Assembly: GCA_958009055.1 (NCBI GenBank)
Contig: OY253655.1
Location: forward strand, 434,001-498,000
Direction: 5' to 3'
Length of the DNA stretch: 64,000 nt
From: Choricystis sp. odSpoLacu1
Taxonomy: Eukaryota > Chlorophyta > Trebouxiophyceae
Notes under the pieces: generated by a model
Database searches by the model: none
What the model saw: the letters and a program-made list of their open reading frames with translations, nothing else
What the model was told of the DNA's origin: nothing
Position numbers and translations under genes: made by a program
Shown here: in pieces, positions 62,923 to 64,000 of the stretch
How positions within the stretch are numbered: the stretch's first letter is position 1
Layout of the letters: each line of letters starts with the position of its first letter

Positions 62923-64000
62923 ATGCCGACCTTGCAAGCGGACGCCCCGCTCGCGGCCCCCCTGCGCGCACTGGCGCTCGCAGCTGCCACTTTCTTGGAG
63001 CTCCTGTCCCCACAACGGCAGAAGCTCGTGACGCAGGCGCCCAGTGGGCCGCTGACGGGGAGGAAAGACCCCGACGCCCCCCCCGCGACGCCGGGGAGAC
63101 GTCGGGCCGCGTTGAAGGTGCGCAGAGAGAGACATACCACGCACGAGACTGGCAGAGAGTGTGAGGGCGCGCGCGAGGCTGTGTGCGCGACAATTGAGGG
63201 GCGGGCGGGGGCGGGCGCGGGCGCAGACCGCCGAAATGTCGGGGGCGAAACCGACCCGCCTGGCGCGCCGCTCTTGCGGCTAGGGTTCACTTTTTCCTCC
63301 CACACCCTCACATGTTTTCCCTGCCTCCCCACAGGCCACCCCCGCCCCCCACCACCGTGTGTGCCACCCCCTCCCCCTCCCCCCCACGTCCCGCATGACC
63401 GTGGTCCTGGACTTTGATGAAACTCTGGTTGCTGTCTACCCTGAGCCCTGCCCCTTCATCCCGGTCGGCCGGTCCCGCGCCTCCCACACGCTCCGCGTCT
63501 CCGGCGTCGACCTGGGCGAAGGCGCCCGCGGCACGGTGCGCGTGTTCGTGAGGCCCGGCCTGACCCAGTTTTTGGGGGAGGTTGCATCCTTTGCTGATGT
63601 GGTGCTATTCACGGCGGGCCTGCCCGGCTACGCCGCCCCCCTCGTCTCCGCGCTGGACCCCGCGGGGGACCGCCTCCCCGTCCGCCTGTACCGCGCCTCC
63701 ACGCGCGTCGTGGCGGGCACGCCCTGCGTCAAGGATTTGAGCGTGCTGGGGAGGGACCTCGCGAGAGTGGTCCTGGTCGACAACTCGCCCTTCTCCTTCC
63801 TCGCCCAACCCGAGTGCGGCGTGCCGGCGGCTCCCTTTGACGGGTGTGGGGATGACGCGCATCTGTTGACGACAGTGCTGCCGCTGCTGCGTGCCCTGGC
63901 CGACACTGAGGATGTGAGACCCGCTCTGGCTGCCCGCTTTGGCATGGCCACCTGGCTCGCCTCCCAGGCTGCGCGCGGGGGGTGGGCTCTGTATGAAACC
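62923..64000 (+). CDS. FCP1/SCP-type CTD phosphatase-like (HAD, NIF domain), 3' end outside window
   Basis: Exon 1 (62923-63117) encodes a 65-residue alanine-rich leader (LAAPLRALALAAATFLELL); exon 2 begins at 63335 and runs off the right edge. It has the HAD nucleophile motif VVLDFDETLV (D-x-D-E-T), then RVFVRPGLTQFLGEVASFAD and VVLFTAGLPGYAAPLVSALD (the T/S motif), and VVLVDNSPFSFLAQPECGVP (D-N motif). These are the marks of small CTD phosphatases or TIM50-like proteins. Without the C-terminus I cannot choose between a nuclear phosphatase and a TIM50-type protein; no membrane helix of the TIM50 type precedes the domain here. Confidence 0.8.

Overview
This is a nuclear segment of a very GC-rich, gene-dense eukaryote, most likely a unicellular green alga. 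The evidence is GT-AG introns (usually 50-300 nt, GTGAG/GTGCG donors, pyrimidine-rich CAG acceptors), a spliceosomal U6 snRNA, and nuclear genes for plastid proteins: ClpC with a transit peptide, lycopene epsilon-cyclase, a DWARF27-like carotenoid isomerase, a YGGT protein, an organellar thioredoxin, a DUF2854 protein and an organellar LepA. Epsilon-cyclase and DWARF27 point to the green lineage. GC level, compactness and low intron number would suit a prasinophyte, Prasinoderma-like or trebouxiophyte alga, but the sequence alone does not fix the genus.

Left third (1-22.7 kb): 5' part of a FAS1-ectodomain receptor-like kinase, SRR1-like protein, CDC123, U-box protein, secreted class 3 lipase, a very large URB1 ribosome-biogenesis gene, a CFA/coclaurine-type methyltransferase, LepA, a GYF-like protein, a DUF2854 protein, a ZIP metal transporter and a 2H-phosphoesterase-like protein. 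Middle (22.8-47.8 kb): plastid GST-like protein, a secreted membrane protein, a 984-residue alanine-rich coiled-coil protein, an RRM protein, U6 snRNA, a membrane-anchored twin CX3C protein, two-domain glyoxalase I, YGGT protein, DWARF27-like isomerase, soluble fumarate reductase, thioredoxin, ClpC, epsilon-cyclase, TFIIA gamma and CDP-diacylglycerol synthase. Right part (48-64 kb): two glycolipid transfer proteins flanking an unknown membrane protein, a METTL21-type methyltransferase, importin-7/8, a GRIK/CaMKK-like kinase with a C-terminal cyclic-nucleotide-binding-like domain, a MAK5/DDX24 helicase, mitochondrial chaperonin 10 and the start of a CTD-phosphatase-like gene.

Genes lie head-to-head or tail-to-tail with very short spacers (24 bp between the SRR1 and CDC123 stop codons, 72 bp between the 2H and GST starts). 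There is no operon, CRISPR array, recognisable transposon or tRNA gene. Most genes are housekeeping and unrelated in function, apart from a plastid bias and two steps of carotenoid metabolism about 8 kb apart.

The main technical feature is that ten reading-frame breaks, in six genes, all sit on G or C homopolymers. Nine go the same way (one extra base in the run), which suggests assembly overcalls rather than pseudogenes. I found no clearly new multi-gene system. The most unusual items are the FAS1-TM-kinase, the kinase fused to a cyclic-nucleotide-binding-like domain, the tethered twin-CX3C protein, the GLTP pair and several perfect intergenic hairpins.
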